Notes: generated by a model from the letters alone, not told the origin. Shown: positions 51,557 through 60,646, counted from the stretch's first letter. The stretch: DNA of 64,000 bases from DATEAV01 sp964575425 (GCA_964575425.1 CAZNRD010000013.1:1-64000); one strand, 5' to 3'. Made by a program: numbers and translations.

Positions 51557-52476
51557 GATGATTTCCTCACACCTCCGGGCGCAGATGTCGGCCCGGCGAA
51601 GTAGTTATTATAGCGAAAGCCCGCCGCTCCGTCCAGGCCTGACTCCTGCGCCGTCAGCACCCATGGGCCACTACCGGTCACGGCCACCGTGTGCTCGAAG
51701 TGAGCCGTCAGTCTCCCATCCGCGGAGACGACGGTCCACTCGTCCTGCAACACGGTCGTTTGAGGCGATCCGGCCAGGACCATCGGCTCAAGAGCGATGG
51801 TCATGCCCGGGCGCAGGGGCAGGCCTTTCCCGGCCGTGCCGTAGTTCGGCACCATTGGGTCCTCGTGCATCTGCTTCCCCACGCCGTGCCCCGTGTACTC
51901 CCGCACCACATTGAAACCGCCCCGCTCGACGCACTCCTGGATAGCGGCCGAGACATCACCGGTGCGCTTGCCCGGCCGCATCTGCTCAATGCCCGCCCAC
52001 AGCGCTTCAAGCGTCACCTGCATCAGCGGCAGCGCCTCGAGCGACACCTCGCCCACACCCCAGGTGAAGGCCGCATCGCCGACATAGCCCTCCACCACCG
52101 CGCCGCAGTCGATGCTGACAATATCCCCTTCCACCAGGCGTCGCGGCCCTGGGATGCCGTGGACCAGCTCCTGGTTCACGGATACCGTCGTCACCGCAGG
52201 GAACGGCGGCTGCCCGTAGCCCAGGAACGCTGCCTGTGCCCCATGCTTGCGCAGCACCTCGGCTGCCGCAGCATCGATGTCGGCCGTGGTCACCCCCGGA
52301 CGGATGACATCCCGGGCGGCACGCAGAGCAAGGGCGGTCACACGGCCGGCCTGGCGCATGTACTCCAGGTCGCGCTGCGTCTTCAGTACGATCCCCCGGC
52401 CCCAGCGCGATGGCGCCGCGGCCGGCCTCAGAATGGCCGGGCTCACAAGGAGCGCGCCGCGTCCACCTTGTCTCAT
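51553..52476 (-). CDS. map: Methionine aminopeptidase type I
   Basis: 307-residue enzyme removing N-terminal Met. The five metal ligands appear in IDCGAVVEGYVGDAAFT (two Asp), TGHGVGKQMHEDP (His), ALEPMV (Glu) and HFEHTV (Glu). The first ATG, overlapping the adk stop (ATGA), gives an N-terminal extension of about 28 residues before the usual start (LKTQRDLEYMRQAG); no better start codon with a ribosome-binding site is visible. Confidence 0.93.
   Translation of the reverse strand: MRQGGRGALLVSPAILRPAAAPSRWGRGIVLKTQRDLEYMRQAGRVTALALRAARDVIRPGVTTADIDAAAAEVLRKHGAQAAFLGYGQPPFPAVTTVSVNQELVHGIPGPRRLVEGDIVSIDCGAVVEGYVGDAAFTWGVGEVSLEALPLMQVTLEALWAGIEQMRPGKRTGDVSAAIQECVERGGFNVVREYTGHGVGKQMHEDPMVPNYGTAGKGLPLRPGMTIALEPMVLAGSPQTTVLQDEWTVVSADGRLTAHFEHTVAVTGSGPWVLTAQESGLDGAAGFRYNNYFAGPTSAPGGVRKSS
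51603..51632 (-). promoter_or_regulatory. Candidate internal promoter inside the 3' end of map
   Basis: Minus-strand TGGACG and TATAAT with a 17-nt spacer, about 45-50 nt before rpmJ. It could give extra expression of L36-S13-S11-S4-RpoA, though it lies in coding sequence and may be chance. Confidence 0.35.
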
Positions 52477-53135
52477 GAGACCAACTCCCGCGGCAGCCCG
52501 GCCACGAGATCGGCCGTCACCGCATCGACGAGCTGCTCACCATCGACCTCAAACCCAAGGCCGCGGTTGCGGTAGAAGCGGATCAGAGGCTCGGTCTCCT
52601 CCAGGTAGACCTGGATGCGTCGGGTGACGGCAGCCTCCTCGTCGTCGCTGCGCCGGTAGAGTTCCGATCCGTCAATGTCACACACGCCGGGCACCTTGGG
52701 CGGGTTGTAGTCCTCGTGGTAGATGTGCCCGCTGGCGCGACAGGTCAGGCGTCTGGTGAGGCGGCGAATCAGGGCTGGCGTCGAGACGCGGAGGATGGCG
52801 ACCGCGTCCACCCTGCCGCCGAGCTCCTCCAGCACCCGATCCAGGGCCTCAGCCTGGGGCTGGGTGCGCGGAAAGCCGTCGAGCACGGCTCCGGCAGAGG
52901 CGTCGGGACGGTTGAGGCGCTCGCGTATCATGGCGATGGTGACGTCGTCCGGCACCAGCAATCCCCGATCGATGTAGCCCTTGGCCTGCCTGCCCAACTC
53001 GGTCTCGGTCTTGAGGTTCTCGCGGAAGATGTCGCCGCTCGAGACATGCAGCAGCCCCAGTCTCTCGCTGAGACGCTTCGCCTGCGTACCTTTGCCGCCG
53101 CCAGGAGGACCGAGGAGCACGATGTAGACAGGCAT
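52473..53135 (-). CDS. adk: Adenylate kinase
   Basis: 220-residue long-form kinase: P-loop GPPGGGKGTQA, DGFPRTQPQAEALD, and a LID of the zinc length. In the LID the usual Cys set reads C-x2-S then C-x2-D, so one Cys is Ser and metal binding is uncertain. It sits 11 nt after secY. Confidence 0.95.
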   Translation of the reverse strand: MPVYIVLLGPPGGGKGTQAKRLSERLGLLHVSSGDIFRENLKTETELGRQAKGYIDRGLLVPDDVTIAMIRERLNRPDASAGAVLDGFPRTQPQAEALDRVLEELGGRVDAVAILRVSTPALIRRLTRRLTCRASGHIYHEDYNPPKVPGVCDIDGSELYRRSDDEEAAVTRRIQVYLEETEPLIRFYRNRGLGFEVDGEQLVDAVTADLVAGLPRELVS

Positions 53136-53146
53136 CGTCGGATCCC

Positions 53147-54484
53147 TCAGCGCACCAGCAGGGACGAGTCGTAGCCGCGCAGTTTCAGCTCGGCTTCTAT
53201 CGCCCGATAGGTATCGCGCACCACGCCGACAACGATCAGCATGCCCGCCGAGGTTGCTGGCAGCAGGGCCTCGCTTGAGGCACCCATCGGCGTGATCAAG
53301 CCGAGCAAGAACGGCATGATGGCCACCACGCCCAGGAAGACGGCTCCCGGCAGCGTGATGCGGCGGAGGACGCGCGTCAGATAGCGCTGCGTGGCCGGGC
53401 CTTTCGTCACGCCAGGGATCTGGGCCCCTGCCCGGCGCAAGCTTTCACCATAGTTCTGCTGGGCGAACAGGGTGTCGGTGTAGAAGAAGGTGAAGGCCAC
53501 CACCATGAAGAAGTACAGGATCCAGAAGGCCGTCCCCCCGCCGCCGAACGTCGCCTGAAACCACTGCGCGACGCGAACCACGGTCTGGTTGTCGGAGTTG
53601 ATGAAAAACTGAGCAATGACCGCCGGCAGGGTCAGGATCGACTGGCCGAAGATGAGCGGGATCATGCCTGCCATGTTGACCATCAGCGGCAGGGTACCCT
53701 TCACCGGCATCGACATGCGGTTGCCGACGCGCCGACCGGGATACATCACCGGCACATGGCGCCGCCCTTCCTGGACGTAGACGATGACAAAGATGGTGAG
53801 CACAGTGATGACGATAAGAAGGACCGACATCATCAGGCGCTGCGTCTCGTCCGCCAGCAGTGTCCCCACCCTTGCAGGAATGCGAGCGACGATGCCGGCA
53901 AAGATGATGAGCGAGAGCCCCTGGTTGCGGATGCCGTGCTCGGAAATCAGCTCGCCCAGCCAGATGGCGAACATGGTGCCGCCGGTCATGGTGAGGATGG
54001 TGGTGACCGTCGGCAGGTTGAAACCGAGGTCGTAGCCGAGCACCTGCATGCCCGCTGGCGCAAACTGCCGGAACAGCTGTATCTGGCCGATGGCGTTGAG
54101 CGTCGCCATGGGCACGGCCAGGAAGTACGTCCAGCGCTCCATCCACTTGCGGCCCTCGCGCGGGTCCTCCTGCATGCGCCGCTGCAGCGCAGGCACGATC
54201 GGCACCAGCAGCTGCAGGATGATCTGGGCGGTGATGTATGGATAAACCCCCATCGCCAGCACGGAGAAGTTGCTCACCGTACCGCCCGAGAGCATGTCGA
54301 GCAGGACAAGCAAGCCCTGGCCGGGCCCCGTCCCCTCCAGGATCTTGCTGATCGTCTCGCGTTCGATGCCGGGAACGGGAACGTGAGCCGCCAGCCGATA
54401 GATCGCCAGCAGGGCCAGCGAAATCAGCAGCCGGTTGCGGATGTCGGCCGACACCCACAGGAAGCGCCAGGCTGAACGCTTCAT
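53147..54484 (-). CDS. secY: Preprotein translocase subunit SecY
   Basis: 445-residue translocon channel with ten membrane helices. LLDMLSGGTVSNFSVLAMGVYPYITAQI includes the plug region; LYFFMVVAFTFFYTDTLF and the LRGYDSSLLV end are typical. Starts 34 nt after L15. Confidence 0.97.
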   Translation of the reverse strand: MKRSAWRFLWVSADIRNRLLISLALLAIYRLAAHVPVPGIERETISKILEGTGPGQGLLVLLDMLSGGTVSNFSVLAMGVYPYITAQIILQLLVPIVPALQRRMQEDPREGRKWMERWTYFLAVPMATLNAIGQIQLFRQFAPAGMQVLGYDLGFNLPTVTTILTMTGGTMFAIWLGELISEHGIRNQGLSLIIFAGIVARIPARVGTLLADETQRLMMSVLLIVITVLTIFVIVYVQEGRRHVPVMYPGRRVGNRMSMPVKGTLPLMVNMAGMIPLIFGQSILTLPAVIAQFFINSDNQTVVRVAQWFQATFGGGGTAFWILYFFMVVAFTFFYTDTLFAQQNYGESLRRAGAQIPGVTKGPATQRYLTRVLRRITLPGAVFLGVVAIMPFLLGLITPMGASSEALLPATSAGMLIVVGVVRDTYRAIEAELKLRGYDSSLLVR

Positions 54485-54518
54485 CGAAACGCTCCTCTCG
54501 CCGCTCTGCGCTGCGTCC

Positions 54519-54968
54519 TCACGCTTCGATCACCTCGACCGAACCACCGGCGGCCTCGATCTTGGCGCGTGCTCCCCTCGTCACCCGATGGAGACGGACC
54601 CGAAGGGGGACAGAGATCTCGCCCTGCCCCAGCAGCACGATCGGGCGGTCTGCCTCGCGCACCAGGCCAGCCTGCGCCAGGGTCTCCGGCGTGACTTCGG
54701 CGTTGGCCTTGAAGCCCGTCAGACGCCCGACGTTGACCTCGCTCCACTCCACCCGGCTCAGGTTGTGGAAGCCCCGCATGAACGGCAGCCGTCGGTAGAA
54801 AGGCAGGTTTCCGCCCTGTCGGTAGATGTTGCCACCACCGCCAGTTCGAGCGCCTTCGCCTTTCGTGCCGCGCCCCGCTGTCTTTCCCTGGCCGGCGGCG
54901 ATGCCGCGCCCCACCCGTTTGCGGCGGTGGTGTGCCCCCGGCCGAGGTTTGAGGTCGTGAAGCTTCAT
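54519..54968 (-). CDS. rplO: 50S ribosomal protein L15
   Basis: 149 residues: MKLHDLKPRPGAHHRRKRVGRG, the Gly/Lys-rich loop, and a C-terminal VTRGARAKIEAAGGSVEVIEA. Confidence 0.97.
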   Translation of the reverse strand: MKLHDLKPRPGAHHRRKRVGRGIAAGQGKTAGRGTKGEGARTGGGGNIYRQGGNLPFYRRLPFMRGFHNLSRVEWSEVNVGRLTGFKANAEVTPETLAQAGLVREADRPIVLLGQGEISVPLRVRLHRVTRGARAKIEAAGGSVEVIEA

Positions 54969-54975
54969 CTGCTGA

Positions 54976-55173
54976 TCACTCCTCCACCCGGATGAGGTGG
55001 GAGATCTTGGCGATCATGCCGCGCACCACCGGCGTGTCGTCCTGCTCCACCGTCTGGTTCAGACGGCGCAGGCCTAGGGCGCGCACGGTGCGCTGCTGCC
55101 GCAGGTTGTAGCCGATCGGGCTGCGCACGAGAGTGATGCGCAGCTTCTTCTCCTTCCCCGCTGACCTAGCCAT
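54976..55173 (-). CDS. rpmD: 50S ribosomal protein L30
   Basis: 65 residues with LRITLVRSPIGYNLRQQRTVRALGLRRLNQ. ATG at 55173 overlaps the S5 stop by 8 nt; the frame is open upstream but antisense composition argues against an earlier start. Confidence 0.95.
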   Translation of the reverse strand: MARSAGKEKKLRITLVRSPIGYNLRQQRTVRALGLRRLNQTVEQDDTPVVRGMIAKISHLIRVEE

Positions 55174-55702
55174 GGCGCTTCCGCTCCCAGAACGGCCTGA
55201 GCTGCTCGGCGTCCTTGCCGCGGTACGCCGCCTCGACCTCGAGCTGCTTGAGCATGTCCAGGCCGCGCATCGTGGCACAGGCGACGTTGAGAATGTTGGA
55301 GCTGCCCAGCGACTTGGTGAGGATATCGCGCACGCCGGCGGCCTCGAGTACCGCCCGCACCGGACCTCCGGCGATCACGCCCGTTCCAGGCGAGGCCGGC
55401 TTGAGCAGCACCTCGGCCCCGCCGTACTTGGCCACGACCTCGTGCGGGATCGTCGTGCCGACGAGCGGGATAGGGTGCATGCGGCGGCGTGCCCGGTCGG
55501 TCGCCTTGCGAATGGCTTCCGGCACACCACGGGCCTTGCCCACACCCAGGCCGACCCGACCCCTGTTGTCGCCGACAACCACGGTCACGCGAAAGGCGAA
55601 CCGCCGGCCCCCCTTGACCACCTTCGCCACCCGGGCGATGTCGATCAGCCGCTCGTCCAGCTCATCCCGCTCTTCCATCATGTCACGGAAATCTCTTCTC
55701 AC
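55166..55702 (-). CDS. rpsE: 30S ribosomal protein S5
   Basis: 178 residues: double-stranded RNA-binding domain with LDERLIDIARVAKVVKGGRRFAFR and VVVGDNRGRVGLGVGKA; C-terminal GGPVRAVLEAAGVRDILTKSLGS. Confidence 0.97.
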   Translation of the reverse strand: MRRDFRDMMEERDELDERLIDIARVAKVVKGGRRFAFRVTVVVGDNRGRVGLGVGKARGVPEAIRKATDRARRRMHPIPLVGTTIPHEVVAKYGGAEVLLKPASPGTGVIAGGPVRAVLEAAGVRDILTKSLGSSNILNVACATMRGLDMLKQLEVEAAYRGKDAEQLRPFWERKRHG

Positions 55703-55728
55703 GGTTGCCCTCTCTACCGCGCTGCCGC

Positions 55729-56100
55729 CTAGAAGCGCAGCCCGCTCTCACGGGCGGCCTCGGCCAGCGCGCGCACGCGGCCATGATAGCGATAGCCGCC
55801 GCGGTCGAACACCACACTTTCCACGCCCTTGGCCCTGGCTCGCTCGGCGATCAACTGGCCCACCAGCCTGGCTTGCTCAGTCTTGCGCAGTCCCTTCAGG
55901 CGCGGTTTGATCTCCGCATCGAGCGTCGAGGCTGCCGCCAGCGTCCGACCGCTGCTGTCGTCAATGACCTGAGCGTAGATCCCGGCCAGGCTGCGGTAGA
56001 CATTCAGGCGCGGGCACTCCGGCGTCCCGCTCACCTTGGCGCGGACCCGGCGATGCCGCCGCTGCCGCATCTGCTCTCGCGACTTCTCTGCCATGTTCAC
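55729..56100 (-). CDS. rplR: 50S ribosomal protein L18
   Basis: 123 residues: RHRRVRAKVSGTPECPRLNVYRS and VVFDRGGYRYHGRVRALAEAARESGL. Its ATG overlaps the L6 stop by 4 nt. Confidence 0.97.
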   Translation of the reverse strand: MNMAEKSREQMRQRRHRRVRAKVSGTPECPRLNVYRSLAGIYAQVIDDSSGRTLAAASTLDAEIKPRLKGLRKTEQARLVGQLIAERARAKGVESVVFDRGGYRYHGRVRALAEAARESGLRF

Positions 56101-56642
56101 GCCACCTTGCCTGCCTTGCCGGCCTTGCGGCGCACGTGCTCGCCGACGTAGCGAATGCCCTTGCCCTTGTACGGCTCGGGCGGCCGGACCTTGCGGATAT
56201 CCGCCGCCACCTGACCCACCTGCTCCTTGTCGTGCCCCAGCACGCGTATCGTGCGGCCGCGGGTGTCCACCTCAAAACTCACGCCTTGCGGCGGCTCGAT
56301 ACGCACCGGGTGGGAGTAGCCCACGTACAGCACCAACGTCTTTCCATCAAGCTCCGGCCGATAGCCGACGCCCTCCACCAGCAGCGTTTTCTCGAAGCCA
56401 CGGCTGACGCCGTGCACCATGTTGTTGAGCAGGGCCCGGGTCATGCCGTGCAGCGCCCGCAGTTGCGGGCTGTCACCCGGCCGCTCGACGGTCAGAGCGC
56501 CTTCCCTGAGCTGGATGCGCATCTCCGTCGGAAACACTCGCTCCAGCGCGCCCATTGGCCCCTGAACGCGGACACGACTGCCCTCGACTTCGACACTGAC
56601 GCCGCTCGGCACAGCCACCGGCAGCCGACCGATCCTAGACAC
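56097..56642 (-). CDS. rplF: 50S ribosomal protein L6
   Basis: 181 residues: SRIGRLPVAVPSGVSVE, GFEKTLLVEGVGYRPELDGK and the C-terminal IRKVRPPEPYKGKGIRYVGE. GTG at 56642, preceded by GGGAGG, is preferred over an upstream ATG that would add non-conserved residues. Confidence 0.95.
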   Translation of the reverse strand: MSRIGRLPVAVPSGVSVEVEGSRVRVQGPMGALERVFPTEMRIQLREGALTVERPGDSPQLRALHGMTRALLNNMVHGVSRGFEKTLLVEGVGYRPELDGKTLVLYVGYSHPVRIEPPQGVSFEVDTRGRTIRVLGHDKEQVGQVAADIRKVRPPEPYKGKGIRYVGEHVRRKAGKAGKVA

Positions 56643-56682
56643 AACCACCTCCCGCGGACAAAGATCCGCCTCCCCTGCCCCA

Positions 56683-57096
56683 CTACCAGACGTGGCACAG
56701 CACTTCGCCACCGACGCCGAGCTGGCGCGCGCGCGTGCCTGTCATGACGCCCTTCGGCGTCGACAGAATGGCGATCCCCATGCCCGAGCGCACCCAGGGG
56801 ATCTCACCCTTGCTCGCATACACCCGCCGCCCGGGGCGGCTCACCCGCCGCAGACCACTGATCACGGGGCGCCTTTCGCGCCGCTCGCCGACGTACTTGA
56901 TCTGCAGCCGCAGAATGCGCGTCGGCTTGCCTTCCACCTGGGCCTCCTCGAAGCTCTCGATGAACCCCTCGTCCTTGAGGATCTGGGCGATGGCCACTTT
57001 GAGCTTTGAGCTCGGAAGCGAAGCCGTCTGATGGTTGGCGAGCGACGCATTGCGAATGCGGGTCAACATATCACCGATGGGATCCGTAACTGTCAT
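56683..57096 (-). CDS. rpsH: 30S ribosomal protein S8
   Basis: 137 residues: TDPIGDMLTRIRNASLANH and the C-terminal PWVRSGMGIAILSTPKGVMTGTRARQLGVGGEVLCHVW. Confidence 0.97.
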   Translation of the reverse strand: MTVTDPIGDMLTRIRNASLANHQTASLPSSKLKVAIAQILKDEGFIESFEEAQVEGKPTRILRLQIKYVGERRERRPVISGLRRVSRPGRRVYASKGEIPWVRSGMGIAILSTPKGVMTGTRARQLGVGGEVLCHVW

Positions 57097-57118
57097 GCCA
57101 TACTCTCCCGCGATCGGC

Positions 57119-57301
57119 CTACCAGGACGACTTCACCACTCCCGGGATCTTGCCCTGCAGGGCCATTTCCCGGAAGCAGATGCGGCACAGCTGAAAGCGG
57201 CGGACGTAGCCCCGCGGCCGGCCGCAGATGCGGCAGCGGTTGCGGACGCGCACCGGGTACTTCCGTCGGGTCTCTCGGATCGGCAGAGCCTTCTTCGCCA
57301 T
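57119..57301 (-). CDS. rpsN: 30S ribosomal protein S14 type Z
   Basis: 60 residues, the short zinc form: Cys23-x2-Cys26 and Cys39-x2-Cys42, ending GKIPGVVKSSW. Confidence 0.97.
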   Translation of the reverse strand: MAKKALPIRETRRKYPVRVRNRCRICGRPRGYVRRFQLCRICFREMALQGKIPGVVKSSW

Positions 57302-57306
57302 AGCTT

Positions 57307-57855
57307 CTACGCCCTTCTCCCAAATGGCATCCCGAGCAGTTCCAGCAGGCGGCGTCCCTGCTCATCGTTCGGGGCCGAGGTGACCACGGTCACCTCGAAG
57401 CCGCGGATCTTGTCGATCTTGTCGTAGTCGATTTCCGGAAAGATTAGCTGCTCGCGCACACCCAGAGTGTAGTTCCCCCGCCCGTCGAAGCTGTCGGGAG
57501 AGACGCCGCGGAAATCGCGCGTGCGCGGCAGGGCCACGTTCAGCAGCCGGTCCAGAAACGACCACATCCGCTCGCCGCGCAGGGTGACCCTGACGCCGAT
57601 GGCCCGGCCCTCGCGCAGCTTGAAGTTGGCGATGCTGCGGCGCGCCTTGGTGACCACCGGCCGCTGGCCGGTGATGGCCGTCACGTCCGCCACTGCCCCC
57701 TCCAACGCCTTGGCGTTGTCGAGCGCCTCTCCTACGCCGACGTTGACCACCAGCTTGCGCAGCCTCGGAACCTGCATGCCGTTTCGGAGGCCAAACTCCT
57801 TCATCAGGGCCGGCAACACTTCCTTTTGATAGCGTTCCTTCAATCGATGTGCCAT
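57307..57855 (-). CDS. rplE: 50S ribosomal protein L5
   Basis: 182 residues: PRLRKLVVNVGVGEALDN, GQRPVVTKARRSIANFKLREG and FPEIDYDKIDKIRGFEVTVVTSA. Binds 5S rRNA. Confidence 0.97.
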   Translation of the reverse strand: MAHRLKERYQKEVLPALMKEFGLRNGMQVPRLRKLVVNVGVGEALDNAKALEGAVADVTAITGQRPVVTKARRSIANFKLREGRAIGVRVTLRGERMWSFLDRLLNVALPRTRDFRGVSPDSFDGRGNYTLGVREQLIFPEIDYDKIDKIRGFEVTVVTSAPNDEQGRRLLELLGMPFGRRA

Positions 57856-57877
57856 ACGCCTTGCGCTCCAGACGCAC

Positions 57878-58198
57878 TCAGGCGTCGATGATCTCCTCGC
57901 AGTGCTTGCAGACGCGCCTGGCCCCGCCGCCCTCGCGCTGCACGGACACGCGCGTCGCCCGATCGCACTTGGGGCAGACCAGCATCACCTTGGAGGCGTG
58001 GATCGGCGCCTCAAACTGGATAATGCCCGGGTTCATGGTGCGGCCAGCGGCCCGCACCTGGCGCTGGTGCTTCTTGCGCACGTTCACGCCCTGCACCACC
58101 AGCCGGCCCTCGGAGGGTAGGACGCGGATCACCTCGCCGCGCGCGCCCTTCTTGTGCCCACTGATGACTTCGACGGTGTCGCCCTTTTTGATTCTCAC
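57878..58198 (-). CDS. rplX: 50S ribosomal protein L24 with a C-terminal zinc ribbon
   Basis: 106 residues. The KOW domain (RIKKGDTVEVISGHKKGARGEV) is standard. The C-terminal part has Cys75-x2-Cys78 and Cys97-x2-Cys100, a zinc-ribbon pair not present in the usual L24, although seen in some lineages. Confidence 0.94.
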   Translation of the reverse strand: MRIKKGDTVEVISGHKKGARGEVIRVLPSEGRLVVQGVNVRKKHQRQVRAAGRTMNPGIIQFEAPIHASKVMLVCPKCDRATRVSVQREGGGARRVCKHCEEIIDA

Positions 58199-58227
58199 GT
58201 TGCCCCGCCTCCCAAGGCACCCTGACC

Positions 58228-58599
58228 CTAGAGCACTTCCGGCGCCAGCGAGATGATCTTGGTGAAGCCCTTCTCGCGCAGCTCGCGCGCCACCGGTCCG
58301 AAGATGCGGGTGCCCTTCGGATTCACGCCGTCGGCATCGAGGATGACGGCGGCATTGTCATCGAAGCGAATGTAGGAGCCGTCGTCGCGCCGATACTCCT
58401 TGGCCGTGCGCACGATCACCGCCTTGACGATGTCGCTCTTGTGCACCGCGCCGTGGGGCGTCGCCGCCTTGACGGTGGCCACCACGATATCGCCGACGCG
58501 GCCGTAGCGCCGCTTCGACCCGCCCATAACACGGATCACGAGCAGCTCACGCGCCCCGGTGTTGTCGGCCACGGTCAGGCGCGTCTCCTGCTGGATCAT
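58228..58599 (-). CDS. rplN: 50S ribosomal protein L14
   Basis: 123 residues: MIQQETRLTVADNTGARELLVIRVMGGSKRRYG and the end FTKIISLAPEVL. Its ATG overlaps the S17 stop by 4 nt. Confidence 0.97.
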   Translation of the reverse strand: MIQQETRLTVADNTGARELLVIRVMGGSKRRYGRVGDIVVATVKAATPHGAVHKSDIVKAVIVRTAKEYRRDDGSYIRFDDNAAVILDADGVNPKGTRIFGPVARELREKGFTKIISLAPEVL

Positions 58600-58904
58600 G
58601 ACTCTGCCTCCACCACAGGCGTCTCCTCAATCGCCGCGCCGGCGGCGACCTCGGGCTCGCTCGCCCGGCTGAGAATCGCCTCCACCACCCAGCGCTTGCG
58701 GCGAGAGATCGGCCGGCTTTCGACCAGCTTCACTTGATCTCCTGCCCGGCAGCCAAGTTCATCGTGCGCCAGGAACTTCTTGCTCGTGCGCACCACTTTG
58801 CCATACAGCGGATGGCGATAGGATCGATCGACGCGCACCGTGGCCGTCTTGGCCATCTTGCAGCCGATCACCACGCCCGTCAGCCGACGCCTCCGGTTGG
58901 TCAT
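58596..58904 (-). CDS. rpsQ: 30S ribosomal protein S17
   Basis: 102 residues: RRRLTGVVIGCKMAKTATVRVDRSYRHPLYGKVVR. An acidic, Ala-rich tail of about 20 residues is beyond the conserved core. Overlaps L29 by 4 nt. Confidence 0.96.
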   Translation of the reverse strand: MTNRRRRLTGVVIGCKMAKTATVRVDRSYRHPLYGKVVRTSKKFLAHDELGCRAGDQVKLVESRPISRRKRWVVEAILSRASEPEVAAGAAIEETPVVEAES

Positions 58905-59116
58905 GTCTGCCTCCCTTCGCCTACGGCCGCTCGCCCCTTCTCCCTCAGAATCGTGGCCAGGCGGGCAATCTCCCGCCGGGCGCGGAGCAGGGCGGCGCTG
59001 TCGGTGAGCTGACCAGAGGCGGCCTGAAAGCGCAGTTTGAAATAGGCTTCACGGGCATCTTCCAGTCGGCTGGCGATTTCGTCGACCGACAGCGCCCGAA
59101 TCTCCGACGGCTTCAT
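58901..59116 (-). CDS. rpmC: 50S ribosomal protein L29
   Basis: 71 residues: KPSEIRALSVDEIASRLEDAREAYFKLRFQAASGQL, then RREIARLATILRE. It starts 3 nt after L16. Confidence 0.96.
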   Translation of the reverse strand: MKPSEIRALSVDEIASRLEDAREAYFKLRFQAASGQLTDSAALLRARREIARLATILREKGRAAVGEGRQT

Positions 59117-59119
59117 CGC

Positions 59120-59551
59120 TCACTCGCCTCCTACCAGCTCGATGCGCTCGGTGAACCTGGTCTTGATGGCCAGCTTGTGCGCCGCCAGGCGCATCGCCTC
59201 GCGCGCGGATTCCTCCGGCAGGCCCGAAATCTCAAACAGGATCCGCCCCGGGCGCACGACCGCCACCCAGTGATCCACCGACCCTTTGCCTTTCCCCATA
59301 CGCGTCTCGGCCGGCTTCTTCGTTACCGGCTTGTCGGGGAAGATGCGAATCCACACCTTGCCGCGGCGTCGCATGTAGCGCACGAGGGCCCGCCGGGCCG
59401 CCTCAATCTGGCGCGCTGTCACCCAGCCCGGCTCCAGAGCCTGCAGGCCGTACTCGCCGAAGGAGACTTCCGTGCCGCGGCTCTCCTTGCCTTTCATCCG
59501 GCCCCGCTGCTGCTTCATGCGTCCCCGCATCACTCGTTTGGGCATCAACAT
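59120..59551 (-). CDS. rplP: 50S ribosomal protein L16
   Basis: 143 residues: MPKRVMRGRMKQQRGRMKGK, FGEYGLQALEPGWVTARQIEAARRA and KPVTKKPAETRMGKGKGSVDHWVA. ATG at 59551 is two codons before a second ATG. Confidence 0.97.
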   Translation of the reverse strand: MLMPKRVMRGRMKQQRGRMKGKESRGTEVSFGEYGLQALEPGWVTARQIEAARRALVRYMRRRGKVWIRIFPDKPVTKKPAETRMGKGKGSVDHWVAVVRPGRILFEISGLPEESAREAMRLAAHKLAIKTRFTERIELVGGE

Positions 59552-59584
59552 CGTCCCACCTCACACCCGGCCGCTTGCCCGCGC

Positions 59585-60259
59585 CTACTCGCTGACATAG
59601 ACGTCCATGGCCTGCGTCTGTTCAACCGTCTCTTCCGCCGCCTCGCCGCGGTAGACCCAGACCTTCACGCCAATGCGCCCGTAGGTCGTCAGCGCCTCGG
59701 CCTTGGCGAAGTCGATGTCGGCGCGCAGCGTCTGAGCCGGAACGCGTCCCTCGCGCATCCACTCGCGCCGCGCCATCTCCACCCCCGCCAGGCGCCCGGA
59801 GCACATCACCTTGATGCCCTTGGCTCCCTGGCGCATGGCTTGCTGAACCGCCCGCTGCATCGCCCGCCGGTGCCCGATGCGGCGCTCCAGCTGGGAGGCG
59901 ATGTTCTCAGCCACCAGGCGGGCATCGAGATCGGGGTCCTTGATCTCGGCGATGTCGAGCTTGACGCTGCTGCCCGTGAGCGCCTGGATCTGCTTGCGCA
60001 GCTCCTTGACGTTGGCCCCTTTGCGTCCGATGACGATCCCTGGCTTGGCTGTGTGAACCGTCACGTGCACCGAGCTGACATCGCGTTCGATCTCAACGCG
60101 CGAGATCCCTGAGCGCGGGGCAATCTTGAACACCAGGTCGCGGACCGCCCGATCCTGGTGCAAGTACTTGGGATAGAGCGAGGCACGGGCGAACCAGCGC
60201 GACTCCCAGCTCTTGTTGAACTTCAATCGGTATCCGATCGGATGAACCTTGCGTCCCAT
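59585..60259 (-). CDS. rpsC: 30S ribosomal protein S3
   Basis: 224 residues: GRKVHPIGYRLKFNKSWESRWFA, the KH domain GIVIGRKGANVKEL and the C-terminal GVKVWVYRGE. Confidence 0.97.
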   Translation of the reverse strand: MGRKVHPIGYRLKFNKSWESRWFARASLYPKYLHQDRAVRDLVFKIAPRSGISRVEIERDVSSVHVTVHTAKPGIVIGRKGANVKELRKQIQALTGSSVKLDIAEIKDPDLDARLVAENIASQLERRIGHRRAMQRAVQQAMRQGAKGIKVMCSGRLAGVEMARREWMREGRVPAQTLRADIDFAKAEALTTYGRIGVKVWVYRGEAAEETVEQTQAMDVYVSE

Positions 60260-60283
60260 GATGGCTCCTCTCGGGCCGCCGGC

Positions 60284-60640
60284 CTAGGCCGACGCCTCCT
60301 GCTCCCGCAGGATGACCGTGATGTGCGAGGCGCGTCGAGCTAGTGGCTTGAACCGACCGCGCGCCCCGAAGCGCCGCCAACGACGGGTGGGTGCCTCATC
60401 GGTGAAGATGCGGTGCACCACCAGGTCGGCCCGGCTGAGGCCGAAGTTCTGCTCGGCGTTGGCAATGGCCGACCGCAGGGCCTTCGCTACCGGCCGCGCG
60501 GCTGCGTCCGGAGTGAAACGCAGCAGGTCAAGCGCCTCCTCAGCCTTGCGGCCTCGTATCAGGTCAACCACCAGGCGGACCTTCTGCGGTGCCATCGGCA
60601 CATAGCGGGCACAGGCCCGGATATCTTGACCCTGGTCCAT
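60284..60640 (-). CDS. rplV: 50S ribosomal protein L22
   Basis: 118 residues: ARYVPMAPQKVRLVVDLIRGRKAEEALD and the beta-hairpin that lines the exit tunnel, RWRRFGARGRFKPLARRASHITVIL. It follows S19 by 6 nt. Confidence 0.96.
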   Translation of the reverse strand: MDQGQDIRACARYVPMAPQKVRLVVDLIRGRKAEEALDLLRFTPDAAARPVAKALRSAIANAEQNFGLSRADLVVHRIFTDEAPTRRWRRFGARGRFKPLARRASHITVILREQEASA

Positions 60641-60646
60641 GCTGCA

